Positions 6,076 through 13,107 are shown, numbered from the stretch's first letter. The stretch: DNA of 16,002 bases from Dorea sp. (GCA_016295505.1 JAEDLC010000035.1:1-16002); one strand, 5' to 3'. Notes: generated from the sequence alone by a model not told the origin. Made by a program: numbers and translations.

Positions 6076-6444
6076 ATGGCTCGTATAGCAGGTGTAGACT
6101 TACCAAGAGACAAACGTGTTGAGATCGGATTGACTTATATCTACGGAATCGGTAGACCGAGTGCAACCCGCATTTTGGCAGAAGCAGGAGTTGATCCTGA
6201 TATTCGCTGTAGAGATCTTACAGACGAAGATGTAAAGAAAATCAGTGCAGTAATCGATGAGACTCAGGTAGTAGAAGGTGATCTTCGTAGAGAAATCGCT
6301 CTGAACATCAAGAGATTACAGGAAATCGGATGCTATAGAGGAATCCGTCACAGAAAAGGACTTCCGGTTCGTGGTCAGAAGACAAAGACCAATGCAAGAA
6401 CAAGAAAAGGTCCAAAGAGAACAGTAGCAAATAAGAAGAAATAA
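6076..6444 (+). CDS. rpsM: 30S ribosomal protein S13 (uS13)
   Basis: Encodes S13 of the 30S head, which contacts the P-site tRNA and forms intersubunit bridges with the 50S subunit. The protein is 122 aa. It starts MARIAGVDLPRDKRVEIGLTYIYGIG and ends in the basic tail with YRGIRHRKGLPVRGQKTKTNART at residues 87-109, the family signature. An in-frame upstream ATG at 6061 would place the SD GGAGGAAA inside the gene, so the start at 6076, 8-9 bases after that SD, is chosen. It is the first gene after the structured leader and begins the classical alpha-operon order S13-S11-S4-alpha-L17. Confidence 0.97.
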   Translation: MARIAGVDLPRDKRVEIGLTYIYGIGRPSATRILAEAGVDPDIRCRDLTDEDVKKISAVIDETQVVEGDLRREIALNIKRLQEIGCYRGIRHRKGLPVRGQKTKTNARTRKGPKRTVANKKK

Positions 6445-6472
6445 TGTAAGGAAAGAGTAGGTTAGTTTTATT

Positions 6473-6868
6473 ATGGCAAAGAAAGTTACAAAGAAAGTGA
6501 CAAAAAAACGTGTCAAGAAAAACGTTGAACACGGACAGGCTCACATCCAGTCATCTTTTAATAACACAATCGTTACTTTAACAGATGCACAGGGCAATGC
6601 TCTGTCATGGGCTAGTGCAGGCGGTCTGGGATTCAGAGGTTCAAGGAAATCTACCCCTTATGCAGCTCAGATGGCAGCTGAAACAGCAGCTAAAGCAGCA
6701 TTAGTACATGGTTTGAAGTCAGTTGACGTTATGGTAAAAGGACCAGGTTCAGGTAGAGAAGCAGCAATTCGTGCCCTTCAGGCATGTGGAATTGATGTAA
6801 CAAGCATCAGAGACGTTACACCGGTACCACACAACGGATGCCGTCCACCGAAACGTAGAAGAGTCTAA
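6473..6868 (+). CDS. rpsK: 30S ribosomal protein S11 (uS11)
   Basis: Encodes S11 of the 30S platform, which binds 16S rRNA near the Shine-Dalgarno region and interacts with S7 and S18/S6. The protein is 131 aa, ending VPHNGCRPPKRRRV as expected. Core motifs include HIQSSFNNTIVTLTD, GLGFRGSRKSTPYAAQ and VMVKGPGSGREAAIRAL. The N-terminus has a near-repeat of KKVT units (AKKVTKKVTKKRVKK). The ribosome-binding site is weak: AAGGA lies 20 bases upstream and only TAGG is near the usual distance, so translation may depend on coupling to S13, whose stop is 28 bases upstream. Confidence 0.97.
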   Translation: MAKKVTKKVTKKRVKKNVEHGQAHIQSSFNNTIVTLTDAQGNALSWASAGGLGFRGSRKSTPYAAQMAAETAAKAALVHGLKSVDVMVKGPGSGREAAIRALQACGIDVTSIRDVTPVPHNGCRPPKRRRV

Positions 6869-6904
6869 TTTCATAACAAAATTGATATAGGAGGAAAGCA
6901 AAAC

Positions 6905-7498
6905 ATGGCAGTAAATAGAGTCCCTGTTCTTAAAAGATGCAGATCACTTGGAATGGATCCTGTATATTTGGGAATTGATAAAAAGTCTAACAGACAGTTA
7001 AAGAGATCCAATAGAAAAATGAGCGAGTATGGTCTTCAGTTACGTGAAAAACAGAAAGCAAAATTTATCTATGGTGTGTTAGAGAAACCTTTCAGAAATT
7101 ATTTTGAAAAAGCACAGCGCATGAGTGGTATGACAGGTGAGAACCTGATGGTAATGCTGGAGTCAAGATTAGACAACGTAGTATTCCGTCTCGGACTTGC
7201 AAGAACAAGACGTGAAGCAAGACAGATCGTTGACCATAAGCATGTGCTTGTGAATGGAAAACAGATTAACATTCCTTCTTACCTGATCAAGGCTGGAGAT
7301 GTTATCGAAATCAAAGAAGCTAAGAAGAGCTCTCCAAGATATAAAGAGATTACAGAGGTTACAGGCGGACGTCTGGTTCCGGAATGGTTAGAGGCTGATC
7401 TTGAGAACCTGAAAGGAACTGTAAAAGAGCTTCCGAAGCGTGATGCGATCGATGTTCCTGTAGATGAGATGTTAATCGTCGAATTATATTCTAAATAA
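6905..7498 (+). CDS. rpsD: 30S ribosomal protein S4 (uS4), zinc-free form
   Basis: Encodes S4, a primary 16S rRNA-binding protein that nucleates 30S assembly and, in E. coli and B. subtilis, represses its own mRNA. The protein is 197 aa. The N-terminal domain has one cysteine (C12) and not the four-Cys zinc motif, so it is the zinc-free form. The S4 RNA-binding domain spans about residues 85-148 (LESRLDNVVFRLGLARTRREARQIVDHKHVLVNG). The SD TAGGAGGAAAG is about 8 bases ahead of the ATG. Here rpsD sits in the alpha operon as in E. coli, whereas in B. subtilis it is a separate gene, which makes S4 the natural candidate to act on the leader before rpsM. Confidence 0.97.
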   Translation: MAVNRVPVLKRCRSLGMDPVYLGIDKKSNRQLKRSNRKMSEYGLQLREKQKAKFIYGVLEKPFRNYFEKAQRMSGMTGENLMVMLESRLDNVVFRLGLARTRREARQIVDHKHVLVNGKQINIPSYLIKAGDVIEIKEAKKSSPRYKEITEVTGGRLVPEWLEADLENLKGTVKELPKRDAIDVPVDEMLIVELYSK

Positions 7499-7528
7499 TA
7501 ACCCGTAACACCACAGGAGGTGGACTTA

Positions 7529-8488
7529 GTGTTTGATTTTAATAAACCCAATATTGAAATAACTGAGATTTCAGAAGATAAGAAATATGGTAGATTCGTT
7601 GTGGAACCTCTGGAAAGAGGGTATGGTACAACATTAGGTAATTCTCTTAGAAGAATTATGCTCTCTTCTTTACCGGGATCTGCAATCAGCCAGGTAAAGA
7701 TTGACGGAGTTCTTCATGAGTTCAGTTCTATTCCGGGTGTAAAGGAAGATGTTACTGAGATTATCATGAACCTGAAATCACTCGCAATCAAGAACACATC
7801 CGAGACTGATGAACCAAAGACAGCATACATTGAGTTCGAAGGGGAAGGTGTCGTTACTGCGGCAGATATTCAGGTGGATCAGGATATTGAGATCATGAAT
7901 CCTGAGACTGTCATTGCAACACTGAATGGTGGGGCAGACAGCAAATTATACATGGAACTCACCATTACAAATGGAAGAGGATATGTAAGTGCCGATAAGA
8001 ATAAAAATGACGAATTACCAATCGCAGTAATTCCAATCGATTCTATCTACACCCCAGTGGAACGTGTGAATCTTACAGTAGAAAATACACGTGTTGGTCA
8101 GATTACGGACTTTGATAAGTTAACTTTGGATGTATATACCAACGGTACATTACTTCCGGACGAGGCTGTAAGTCTTGCAGCCAAGGTATTAAGTGAGCAT
8201 CTGAAACTCTTTATCGATCTGTCAGAAGTGGCACAGGCTGCTGAAGTTATGATTGAAAAAGAAGACGATGAAAAAGAGAAGGTTCTTGAGATGAGTATTG
8301 ATGAACTGGAATTATCCGTTCGTTCTTACAATTGTCTGAAGAGAGCCGGAATCAATACAGTGGAAGAACTGACAAACAGAACACCGGAAGATATGATGAA
8401 AGTGCGTAACCTTGGACGTAAGTCCCTGGAGGAAGTACTTGCAAAATTAGATGAATTAGGCTTAAGCCTCAGCAAAGGCGAAGAGTAA
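7529..8488 (+). CDS. rpoA: RNA polymerase alpha subunit
   Basis: Encodes the alpha subunit, whose dimer scaffolds RNA polymerase assembly and whose C-terminal domain contacts UP elements and activators. The protein is 319 aa. The N-terminal domain contains EPLERGYGTTLGNSLRRIMLSSLPG at about residues 26-50. The C-terminal domain starts near 255 (ELELSVRSYNCLKRAGINTVEEL, then NLGRKSLEEV) and keeps the DNA-contacting Arg, Asn, Cys, Leu, Lys and Gly-x-Lys-Ser positions. A GTG at 7520 is also in frame but lies inside the SD AGGAGGTGG (7515-7523). GTG at 7529, 8 bases after it, gives the expected MFDFNKPNIEI N-terminus and is chosen. Confidence 0.96.
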   Translation: MFDFNKPNIEITEISEDKKYGRFVVEPLERGYGTTLGNSLRRIMLSSLPGSAISQVKIDGVLHEFSSIPGVKEDVTEIIMNLKSLAIKNTSETDEPKTAYIEFEGEGVVTAADIQVDQDIEIMNPETVIATLNGGADSKLYMELTITNGRGYVSADKNKNDELPIAVIPIDSIYTPVERVNLTVENTRVGQITDFDKLTLDVYTNGTLLPDEAVSLAAKVLSEHLKLFIDLSEVAQAAEVMIEKEDDEKEKVLEMSIDELELSVRSYNCLKRAGINTVEELTNRTPEDMMKVRNLGRKSLEEVLAKLDELGLSLSKGEE

Positions 8489-8595
8489 TATTCCATAAGG
8501 ATGTTTTCCACCGGTAAGTCCGATGAGCGCAGTGGAGCATTTGGCTAGTAAGCCCGAAGAAGCATAACCAAGTGTCATAATGGAGGATAAGAAAA
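8489..8595 (+). promoter_or_regulatory. possible alternative-fold RNA between rpoA and rplQ
   Basis: This 107-base gap is long for the operon. Two overlapping foldings are visible. One pairs ATG-TT-TTCCAC (8501-8511, two bulged T) with GTGGAGCAT (8532-8540), with a small CGG/CCG hairpin inside. The other pairs GCATTTGG (8537-8544) with CCAAGTGT (8568-8575), using two G.U pairs. They share bases 8537-8540 and exclude each other. No terminator and no convincing promoter were seen. It may tune L17 synthesis relative to RpoA; this is tentative. Confidence 0.3.
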
Positions 8596-9132
8596 ATGGC
8601 AAAGTATAGAAAACTCGGCAGAACTTCAAGCCAGAGAAAAGCATTATTAAGAAACCAGGTAACAGCACTCCTTAACAACGGAAAGATTGTTACTACAGAA
8701 GCAAAAGCGAAAGAGATCCGCAAAATTGCAGAAGGACTTATTGCATTAGCAGTAAAAGAGAAAGACAATTTCGAAGAAGTTACTGTTAAGGCAAAGGTTG
8801 CTCGCAAAGATAAAGACGGCAAGAGAGTAAAAGAAGTTGTAGATGGTAAGAAAGTTACTGTATATGACGAAGTAGACAAGACAATTAAGAAAGATATGCC
8901 AAGCAGACTGCACGCTCGTCGTCAGATGCTGAAAGTTCTTTATCCGGTAAAAGAAGTTCCGACAGCACAGGCTGGAAGAAAGAAAAACACAAAAGAAGTT
9001 GATCTTGTTGCAAAATTATTTGATGAGATTGCTCCAAAATATGAGAACCGTAACGGTGGATATACAAGAATCGTAAAGATTGGCCAGCGTAAAGGTGACG
9101 GAGCAATGGAAGTATTGATCGAACTTGTATAG
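8596..9132 (+). CDS. rplQ: 50S ribosomal protein L17 (bL17) with a ~48-residue insertion
   Basis: Encodes L17, a 50S protein near the peptide exit tunnel. The ends are canonical: MAKYRKLGRTSSQRKALLRNQ and SRLHARRQ, then YENRNGGYTRIVKIGQRKGDGAMEVLIELV. At 178 aa it is well above the usual 120-127 aa (B. subtilis 120, E. coli 127). The extra length is a charged, lysine-rich block at about residues 56-103 (KDNFEEVTVKAKVARKDKDG onward), inserted just before the conserved LHARRQ motif, with some further length around 118-135. The reading frame is continuous with neighbour-like codon use, so it is not a frameshift. The SD TGGAGGA is 9-10 bases ahead. It is the last gene of the alpha operon, before a strong terminator. 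Confidence 0.96.
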   Translation: MAKYRKLGRTSSQRKALLRNQVTALLNNGKIVTTEAKAKEIRKIAEGLIALAVKEKDNFEEVTVKAKVARKDKDGKRVKEVVDGKKVTVYDEVDKTIKKDMPSRLHARRQMLKVLYPVKEVPTAQAGRKKNTKEVDLVAKLFDEIAPKYENRNGGYTRIVKIGQRKGDGAMEVLIELV

Positions 9133-9140
9133 TTAAAATG

Positions 9141-9176
9141 AAAACAGATTCTGAGTGATCAGAATCTGTTTTTTTT
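9141..9176 (+). terminator. intrinsic terminator of the alpha operon
   Basis: A perfect 14-bp stem (9141-9154 with 9159-9172) closes a GTGA tetraloop of the stable GNRA type; the T-run covers 9169-9176. It begins 8 bases after the rplQ stop, so it ends the ribosomal transcript cleanly. Confidence 0.95.
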
Positions 9177-9208
9177 GTATAAAAATAGAAATGGTCTATA
9201 AAATATAT

Positions 9209-9226
9209 TTGATAAATCTATAACAG
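9209..9226. promoter_or_regulatory. candidate Rex operator upstream of the hydrogenase operon
   Basis: TTGATAA-ATCT-ATAACAG matches 11 of the 14 fixed positions of the clostridial Rex consensus TTGTTAA-N4-TTAACAA. Rex is a redox-sensing repressor that reads the NADH/NAD+ ratio and controls fermentation and hydrogenase genes in Clostridia. The site lies about 70 bases upstream of the predicted -35 box, farther than usual for a repressor site, and the region is A/T-rich, so chance similarity is possible. Confidence 0.35.
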
Positions 9227-9278
9227 GAATGTCAAGGATATGACTATACTGTTAAATAAACTACTTTTATAAATATGC

Positions 9279-9306
9279 TTGAAAAGGACTTTAAAAATGG
9301 TATAAT
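9279..9306 (+). promoter_or_regulatory. promoter of the hydrogenase operon
   Basis: A -35 box TTGAAA (9279-9284) and a consensus -10 box TATAAT (9301-9306) are 16 bases apart, and TGG before the -10 box makes it an extended -10 promoter. Transcription would begin near 9313, about 43 nt before the start codon at 9356. No gene was found in the 179 bases between the rplQ terminator and that start. Confidence 0.8.
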
Positions 9307-9309
9307 CGA

Positions 9310-9323
9310 AATAATGCATTATT
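9310..9323. promoter_or_regulatory. 14-bp palindrome at the hydrogenase transcription start
   Basis: AATAATGCATTATT is a perfect 14-bp palindrome that covers the predicted transcription start, 3 bases after the -10 box. Repressor operators often occupy this position. It does not match the Rex consensus. It is A/T-rich, so it could arise by chance, but its placement is notable. Confidence 0.4.
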
Positions 9324-9355
9324 GAGCTAATCAAAAAGAAAGAAGGGAATTTTTA

Positions 9356-11188
9356 ATGAGCAGATTAGAGATCGCTTCGCCAAAAAGAGCCAGAATAGTT
9401 ATGGAAGGACTATATAAGGATCTTGAGCGGAGAATTGAATCAAGTCCACCGGGATTATGTCCGGTTGACATGGCGCGTGCATTTTTGGAGTTATGCCATG
9501 CACAGACCTGTGGAAAATGTGTTCCTTGTCGAATTGGACTTGGACAGCTTAACAACTTCATCAAGGATGTTCTTGATGGAAATGCAACTATGGAGACTCT
9601 GGAGATCATGGAGCAGACAGCATTGTCTATTATGGAGTCTGCAGATTGTGCAATTGGATACGAGGCTGCTAATATGGTATATAAGGGACTGATTGGCTAC
9701 CGAGATGATTATGTTGAGCATATCAAAAACGGAAGATGTACCTGTACATACAATCAGCCGGTGCCATGCGTTTCTTTGTGTCCTGCACATGTTGATATAC
9801 CAGGTTATGTGGCACTTGTAGGTGAAGGCAGATATGCCGATGCAATTCGTCTGATTCGTAAGGATAATCCATTTCCGACTACCTGTGGATTCATCTGTGA
9901 ACATCCTTGTGAGGCAAGATGTCGTAGAAATATGGTAGATGATTCTATCAATATCCGTGGACTTAAGAGAGTGGCGGCTGATTTTGCCGGAGAAGTAGAA
10001 CCGCCTGCATGTGCGCCATCTACGGGAAAGAAGATTGCAATCCTCGGTGGTGGACCGGGTGGACTCAGTGCTGCATATTATCTGCAGCTGATGGGACATC
10101 AGACAACCGTATATGAGATGCTTCCGAAGCTTGGGGGAATGCTTCGGTATGGTATTCCAAATTATCGTCTTCCAAAAGAAAGGCTGGACGATGATATCAA
10201 CGCGATCCTGAAAACCGGCGTTGAAGTGAAATATGGCATGAAAATTGGTCAGGATATTACGATTCAGGAATTAAGGGATCAGTATGATGCAGTACTGATC
10301 ACGATTGGGGCAAGTACTGATAAGAAGCTTGGGCTGGAAGGAGAAGATGCAGAAGGCATTCTTTCTGCGGTACAGTTCTTAAGAAATGTAGGCAAGAATG
10401 AGATCATGGACTTATCCGGCAAAGAAGTTGCGGTTATCGGGGGCGGCAACGTTTCTATGGATGCAGTTCGTACAGCTAAGCGCCTTGGAGCGAAGAAGGT
10501 AAGCATTGTCTACAGACGACGGGTAGCAGATATGACTGCGCTTCCGGCAGAGATTGAAGGTGCTGTTGCTGAGGGAATCGAATTACAGACCCTGAAAGCA
10601 CCGGCATCGATTGATGTTGATGAGAATCATCATGTAAAAGGAATTTATGTAACACCACAGATGGTCAGCGCAATTCGCGATGGAAGAGCAAGCATCAAAC
10701 CGACAGGTGAAGATGATATATATATTCCATGCGATGTATTGATCGTTGCCATTGGCCAGAATATTGAGACCGGACACTTTGAAAAGGCAGGAATTCCTGT
10801 TGAACGAGGAAAGATCATTACCAAGAGCACAGGAACATTTGAAAATCTTCCGGGAGTATTTGCGGGAGGGGACTGCGCAAGTGGTCCGGCATCTGTGATT
10901 AAGGCGATTGCTGCAGCAAAGGTAGTGGCTGCCAATATTGATGAGTATCTTGGATATCATCATGTGATATCCTGTGATGTAGAGATACCGGAAGCCCGTC
11001 TTGACGATCGTACACCATGCGGAAGAGTAAATCTTACAGAACGAGAAGCCTGCGAAAGAGTCTGCGATTTTGAAGGTGTGGAAAACTGCATGACAGAAAA
11101 AGAAGCAAAACAGGAAGCGTCCAGATGTCTTCGCTGCGATCATTTTGGATATGGAATATTTAAAGGAGGCAGAGAAACATTATGGTAA
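9356..11188 (+). CDS. hydrogenase-associated Fe-S flavoprotein: NuoF-type Fe-S domain fused to a GltD/NfnB-like NAD(P) oxidoreductase
   Basis: A 610-aa fusion. Residues about 40-115 are the C-terminal Fe-S domain of NuoF/HydB, with one [4Fe-4S] site from C52, C55, C58 and C98, but the FMN/NADH-binding domain that normally precedes it is absent. Residues 127-210 are the cysteine-rich two-cluster domain of GltD, NfnB and dihydropyrimidine dehydrogenase (C128, C130, C138, C142, C177, C181, C185, C189). An FAD site follows (IAILGGGPGGLSAA, 227-240), an inserted NAD(P) site (AVIGGGNVSMDAV, 359-371), and the C-terminal FAD motif LPGVFAGGDCASGP at 498-511. The tail has further cysteines, ending SRCLRCDHFG. 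It overlaps hydA by 7 bp, so it is probably the NAD(P)H-side electron partner of HydA. Family annotation would call it glutamate synthase beta-like, but no GltB is present. SD GAAGGGA precedes the ATG. Confidence 0.88.
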   Translation: MSRLEIASPKRARIVMEGLYKDLERRIESSPPGLCPVDMARAFLELCHAQTCGKCVPCRIGLGQLNNFIKDVLDGNATMETLEIMEQTALSIMESADCAIGYEAANMVYKGLIGYRDDYVEHIKNGRCTCTYNQPVPCVSLCPAHVDIPGYVALVGEGRYADAIRLIRKDNPFPTTCGFICEHPCEARCRRNMVDDSINIRGLKRVAADFAGEVEPPACAPSTGKKIAILGGGPGGLSAAYYLQLMGHQTTVYEMLPKLGGMLRYGIPNYRLPKERLDDDINAILKTGVEVKYGMKIGQDITIQELRDQYDAVLITIGASTDKKLGLEGEDAEGILSAVQFLRNVGKNEIMDLSGKEVAVIGGGNVSMDAVRTAKRLGAKKVSIVYRRRVADMTALPAEIEGAVAEGIELQTLKAPASIDVDENHHVKGIYVTPQMVSAIRDGRASIKPTGEDDIYIPCDVLIVAIGQNIETGHFEKAGIPVERGKIITKSTGTFENLPGVFAGGDCASGPASVIKAIAAAKVVAANIDEYLGYHHVISCDVEIPEARLDDRTPCGRVNLTEREACERVCDFEGVENCMTEKEAKQEASRCLRCDHFGYGIFKGGRETLW

Positions 11189-12918
11189 ATCTTACAATAG
11201 ATGGAAAAGCAATATCAGTAGAAGAGAATACCACGATTATGGAGGCTGCCGCACAGAATGGAATTCCGATTCCAAAGCTGTGTTATCTGAAAGGAATCAA
11301 CGAAATTGCAGCATGTCGTGTATGTGTAGTTGAACTGGAAGGAAAAGAGAAACTGATTACTTCCTGTAATAACATTGCAAAAGATGGCATGGTTATATAC
11401 ACAAATAGTCCAAAGGTGCGCAAGCACAGAAGAACAACGGTTGAACTGATCCTTTCTCAGCATGATTGCCAGTGTGTAACCTGTTCCAGAAGTGGAAACT
11501 GCAGTCTTCAGAAAGTGGCAAACGATCTGAATATCCTGGAGATTCCGTTTAAAATGCAGCTTGAAAAACAGCCGTGGAATAAACAATTCCCATTGATCCG
11601 TGATTCATCCAAATGTATCAAGTGTATGCGCTGTGTGCAGGTATGCGAAAAGGTGCAGGGACTGGGTGTATGGGATGTAGAAGGAACCGGATCCAGAACG
11701 ACGATAAATGTAGCAGGTCACAGGAAGATTGAAGATGCAGCATGTTCTCTGTGTGGACAGTGTATCACGCATTGTCCGGTAGGTGCGCTCAGCGCCCGTG
11801 ATGACACAGAAAAGGTCTGGGATGCTATTGCAGATAAAGACAAGATCGTGGTTGCGCAGGTAGCGCCGGCAGTTCGTGCGGCATGGGGCGAGGAACTTGG
11901 CTTTACACAGGAAGAAGCAACCGTTGGAAAGATCCTGGATGCATTAAAGAAGATTGGTGCAGATTATGTATTTGATACTACATTTTCCGCGGACCTGACA
12001 ATTATGGAAGAAGGAACAGAATTCCTTCACAGATTTACATCCGGTGAATTGAAAGACAGACCAATGTTCACTTCCTGTTGTCCGGGATGGCTCAGATTTA
12101 TTAAATCACAGTTCCCGCATCTGGTGAAACAGCTCTCCAGTGCAAAATCACCGCAGCAGATGTTTGGAGCAGTTATGAAATCTTATTTTGCTGAAAAGCT
12201 TGGTGTTGCACCGGAAAAGATATATACCGTATCTGTAATGCCTTGTGTTGCAAAGAAAGGCGAACGGGAGATGGAACTGTTCTATCAGGAGTATGCAGGA
12301 CACGATATTGACGCTGTTATCACTACCAGAGAACTGGTAAAGATGATCCGTTCCGCGCACATCAGCCCGGATACACTGGAAGATATTGAAAGTGACCGTC
12401 CGATGCAGGAAGGTACCGGTGCAGGTGTGATCTTTGGAGCAACCGGAGGAGTTATGGAAGCAGCTTTGCGTACTGCATATTATCTGCTGAAAGGTGAAAA
12501 TCCGCCGGAAGATGCGTTTAAAGCAGTGAGAAGTCAAGGATTTAATGAGAATAATGGTGTGCAGGAAGCAGAATTTGCCATTGATGATGTAAAAGTAAGA
12601 ACAGCTGTTGTCAGCGGACTTGGCAATGCAAGAGCTCTTCTGAACAAAATCGACAGAGGAGAACTTCATTATGACTTCGTAGAAGTCATGGCATGTCCGG
12701 GAGGCTGTGTAGGAGGCGGCGGACAGCCAATCCATGATGGCGAAGAGCGTGCCTTTGAAAGAGGAAAGAATCTGTATGATCTCGACGTAAGATCAGAACA
12801 TAGATTTTCTCATGAGAACCGTGATATTCAGGCTCTGTATGCGGAGTATTTTGAAAAACCGGAGTCTCATAAAGCACATATGCTGTTACATACAGAACAC
12901 AGATTAGAAGGATTCTAA
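11182..12918 (+). CDS. hydA: [FeFe] hydrogenase catalytic subunit, CpI-like
   Basis: Interconverts protons and H2 in the cytoplasm. The 578-aa protein has the full Clostridium pasteurianum CpI layout (CpI is 574 aa): a [2Fe-2S] domain with C34, C45, C48, C62; a His-Cys3 [4Fe-4S] site with H94, C98, C101, C107; two [4Fe-4S] clusters from C145, C148, C151, C155 and C188, C191, C194, C198; then the H-cluster domain. All three H-cluster signatures are intact: TSCCPGW (C299 for proton transfer, C300), MPCVAKKGE (C355), and ACPGGCVGGGGQP (C505, C509). The small-subunit-like tail (FSHENRDIQALYAEYFEKP) completes it. The SD AAAGGAGG lies 12 bases ahead, and the start overlaps the previous stop (ATGGTAA). 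Maturation genes hydE, hydF and hydG are not in this window. Confidence 0.97.
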   Translation: MVNLTIDGKAISVEENTTIMEAAAQNGIPIPKLCYLKGINEIAACRVCVVELEGKEKLITSCNNIAKDGMVIYTNSPKVRKHRRTTVELILSQHDCQCVTCSRSGNCSLQKVANDLNILEIPFKMQLEKQPWNKQFPLIRDSSKCIKCMRCVQVCEKVQGLGVWDVEGTGSRTTINVAGHRKIEDAACSLCGQCITHCPVGALSARDDTEKVWDAIADKDKIVVAQVAPAVRAAWGEELGFTQEEATVGKILDALKKIGADYVFDTTFSADLTIMEEGTEFLHRFTSGELKDRPMFTSCCPGWLRFIKSQFPHLVKQLSSAKSPQQMFGAVMKSYFAEKLGVAPEKIYTVSVMPCVAKKGEREMELFYQEYAGHDIDAVITTRELVKMIRSAHISPDTLEDIESDRPMQEGTGAGVIFGATGGVMEAALRTAYYLLKGENPPEDAFKAVRSQGFNENNGVQEAEFAIDDVKVRTAVVSGLGNARALLNKIDRGELHYDFVEVMACPGGCVGGGGQPIHDGEERAFERGKNLYDLDVRSEHRFSHENRDIQALYAEYFEKPESHKAHMLLHTEHRLEGF

Positions 12919-12926
12919 GATATCAG

Positions 12927-12981
12927 AAGGTACTGTTGCAATATAGGAATATATATCTATATGTTGCAACGGTACTTTTTT
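12927..12981 (+). terminator. intrinsic terminator after hydA
   Basis: GTAC-T-GTTGCAA (12930-12941) pairs with TTGCAAC-G-GTAC (12964-12975) with one T.G wobble; an upper TATAG/CTATA extension has a two-base bulge. The run of six T at 12976-12981 follows immediately. It ends the two-gene hydrogenase operon. Confidence 0.85.
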
Positions 12982-13044
12982 GTTGGTATTTCTTTTGGAA
13001 AAAATGACGATTTATTGTGACTTGTTTAATGGAATACTGTTGGA

Positions 13045-13062
13045 TAGTTAAAAAAATAACAT
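13045..13062. promoter_or_regulatory. candidate Rex operator 1 upstream of adhE
   Basis: TAGTTAA-AAAA-ATAACAT matches 11 of 14 fixed positions of the clostridial Rex consensus. It lies about 30 bases upstream of the -35 box of adhE. The inverted core is GTTA/TAAC. A/T-richness makes a chance match possible. Confidence 0.35.
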
Positions 13063-13089
13063 ATACGTGAAATAATTATCAATCATATA

Positions 13090-13107
13090 TTGACAAATAA
13101 TTAACGA
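13090..13107. promoter_or_regulatory. candidate Rex operator 2 overlapping the adhE -35 box
   Basis: TTGACAA-ATAA-TTAACGA matches 11 of 14 fixed positions of the clostridial Rex consensus and coincides with the -35 box and spacer, the best position for repression. adhE is a known Rex target in several Clostridia. Binding is inferred from the motif only. Confidence 0.45.

Noticed and set aside
7520..7528. Upstream GTG start for rpoA
   Set aside because: This GTG lies inside the SD AGGAGGTGG; the next in-frame GTG at 7529 has correct spacing and gives the family N-terminus.
8469..8879. Reverse-strand open frame of 136 codons opposite rplQ
   Set aside because: It lies opposite the conserved start of L17, with low-complexity Ser/Leu/Phe composition typical of antisense frames.
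8596..9132. Frameshift or gene fusion explaining the long L17
   Set aside because: One continuous frame connects canonical N- and C-terminal L17 sequence, with neighbour-like codon use; an insertion is simpler.
9491..10099. Long reverse-strand open frame (202 codons) opposite the hydrogenase-associated flavoprotein
   Set aside because: It is fully inside a gene with clear Fe-S and FAD motifs, its translation is Ser/Thr/Cys/Ile-rich without recognisable domains, and no SD precedes it. It is a shadow of codon usage.
13004..13051. 15-codon open frame upstream of adhE as a leader peptide
   Set aside because: It lies upstream of the predicted adhE promoter, has no SD and no run of regulatory codons.
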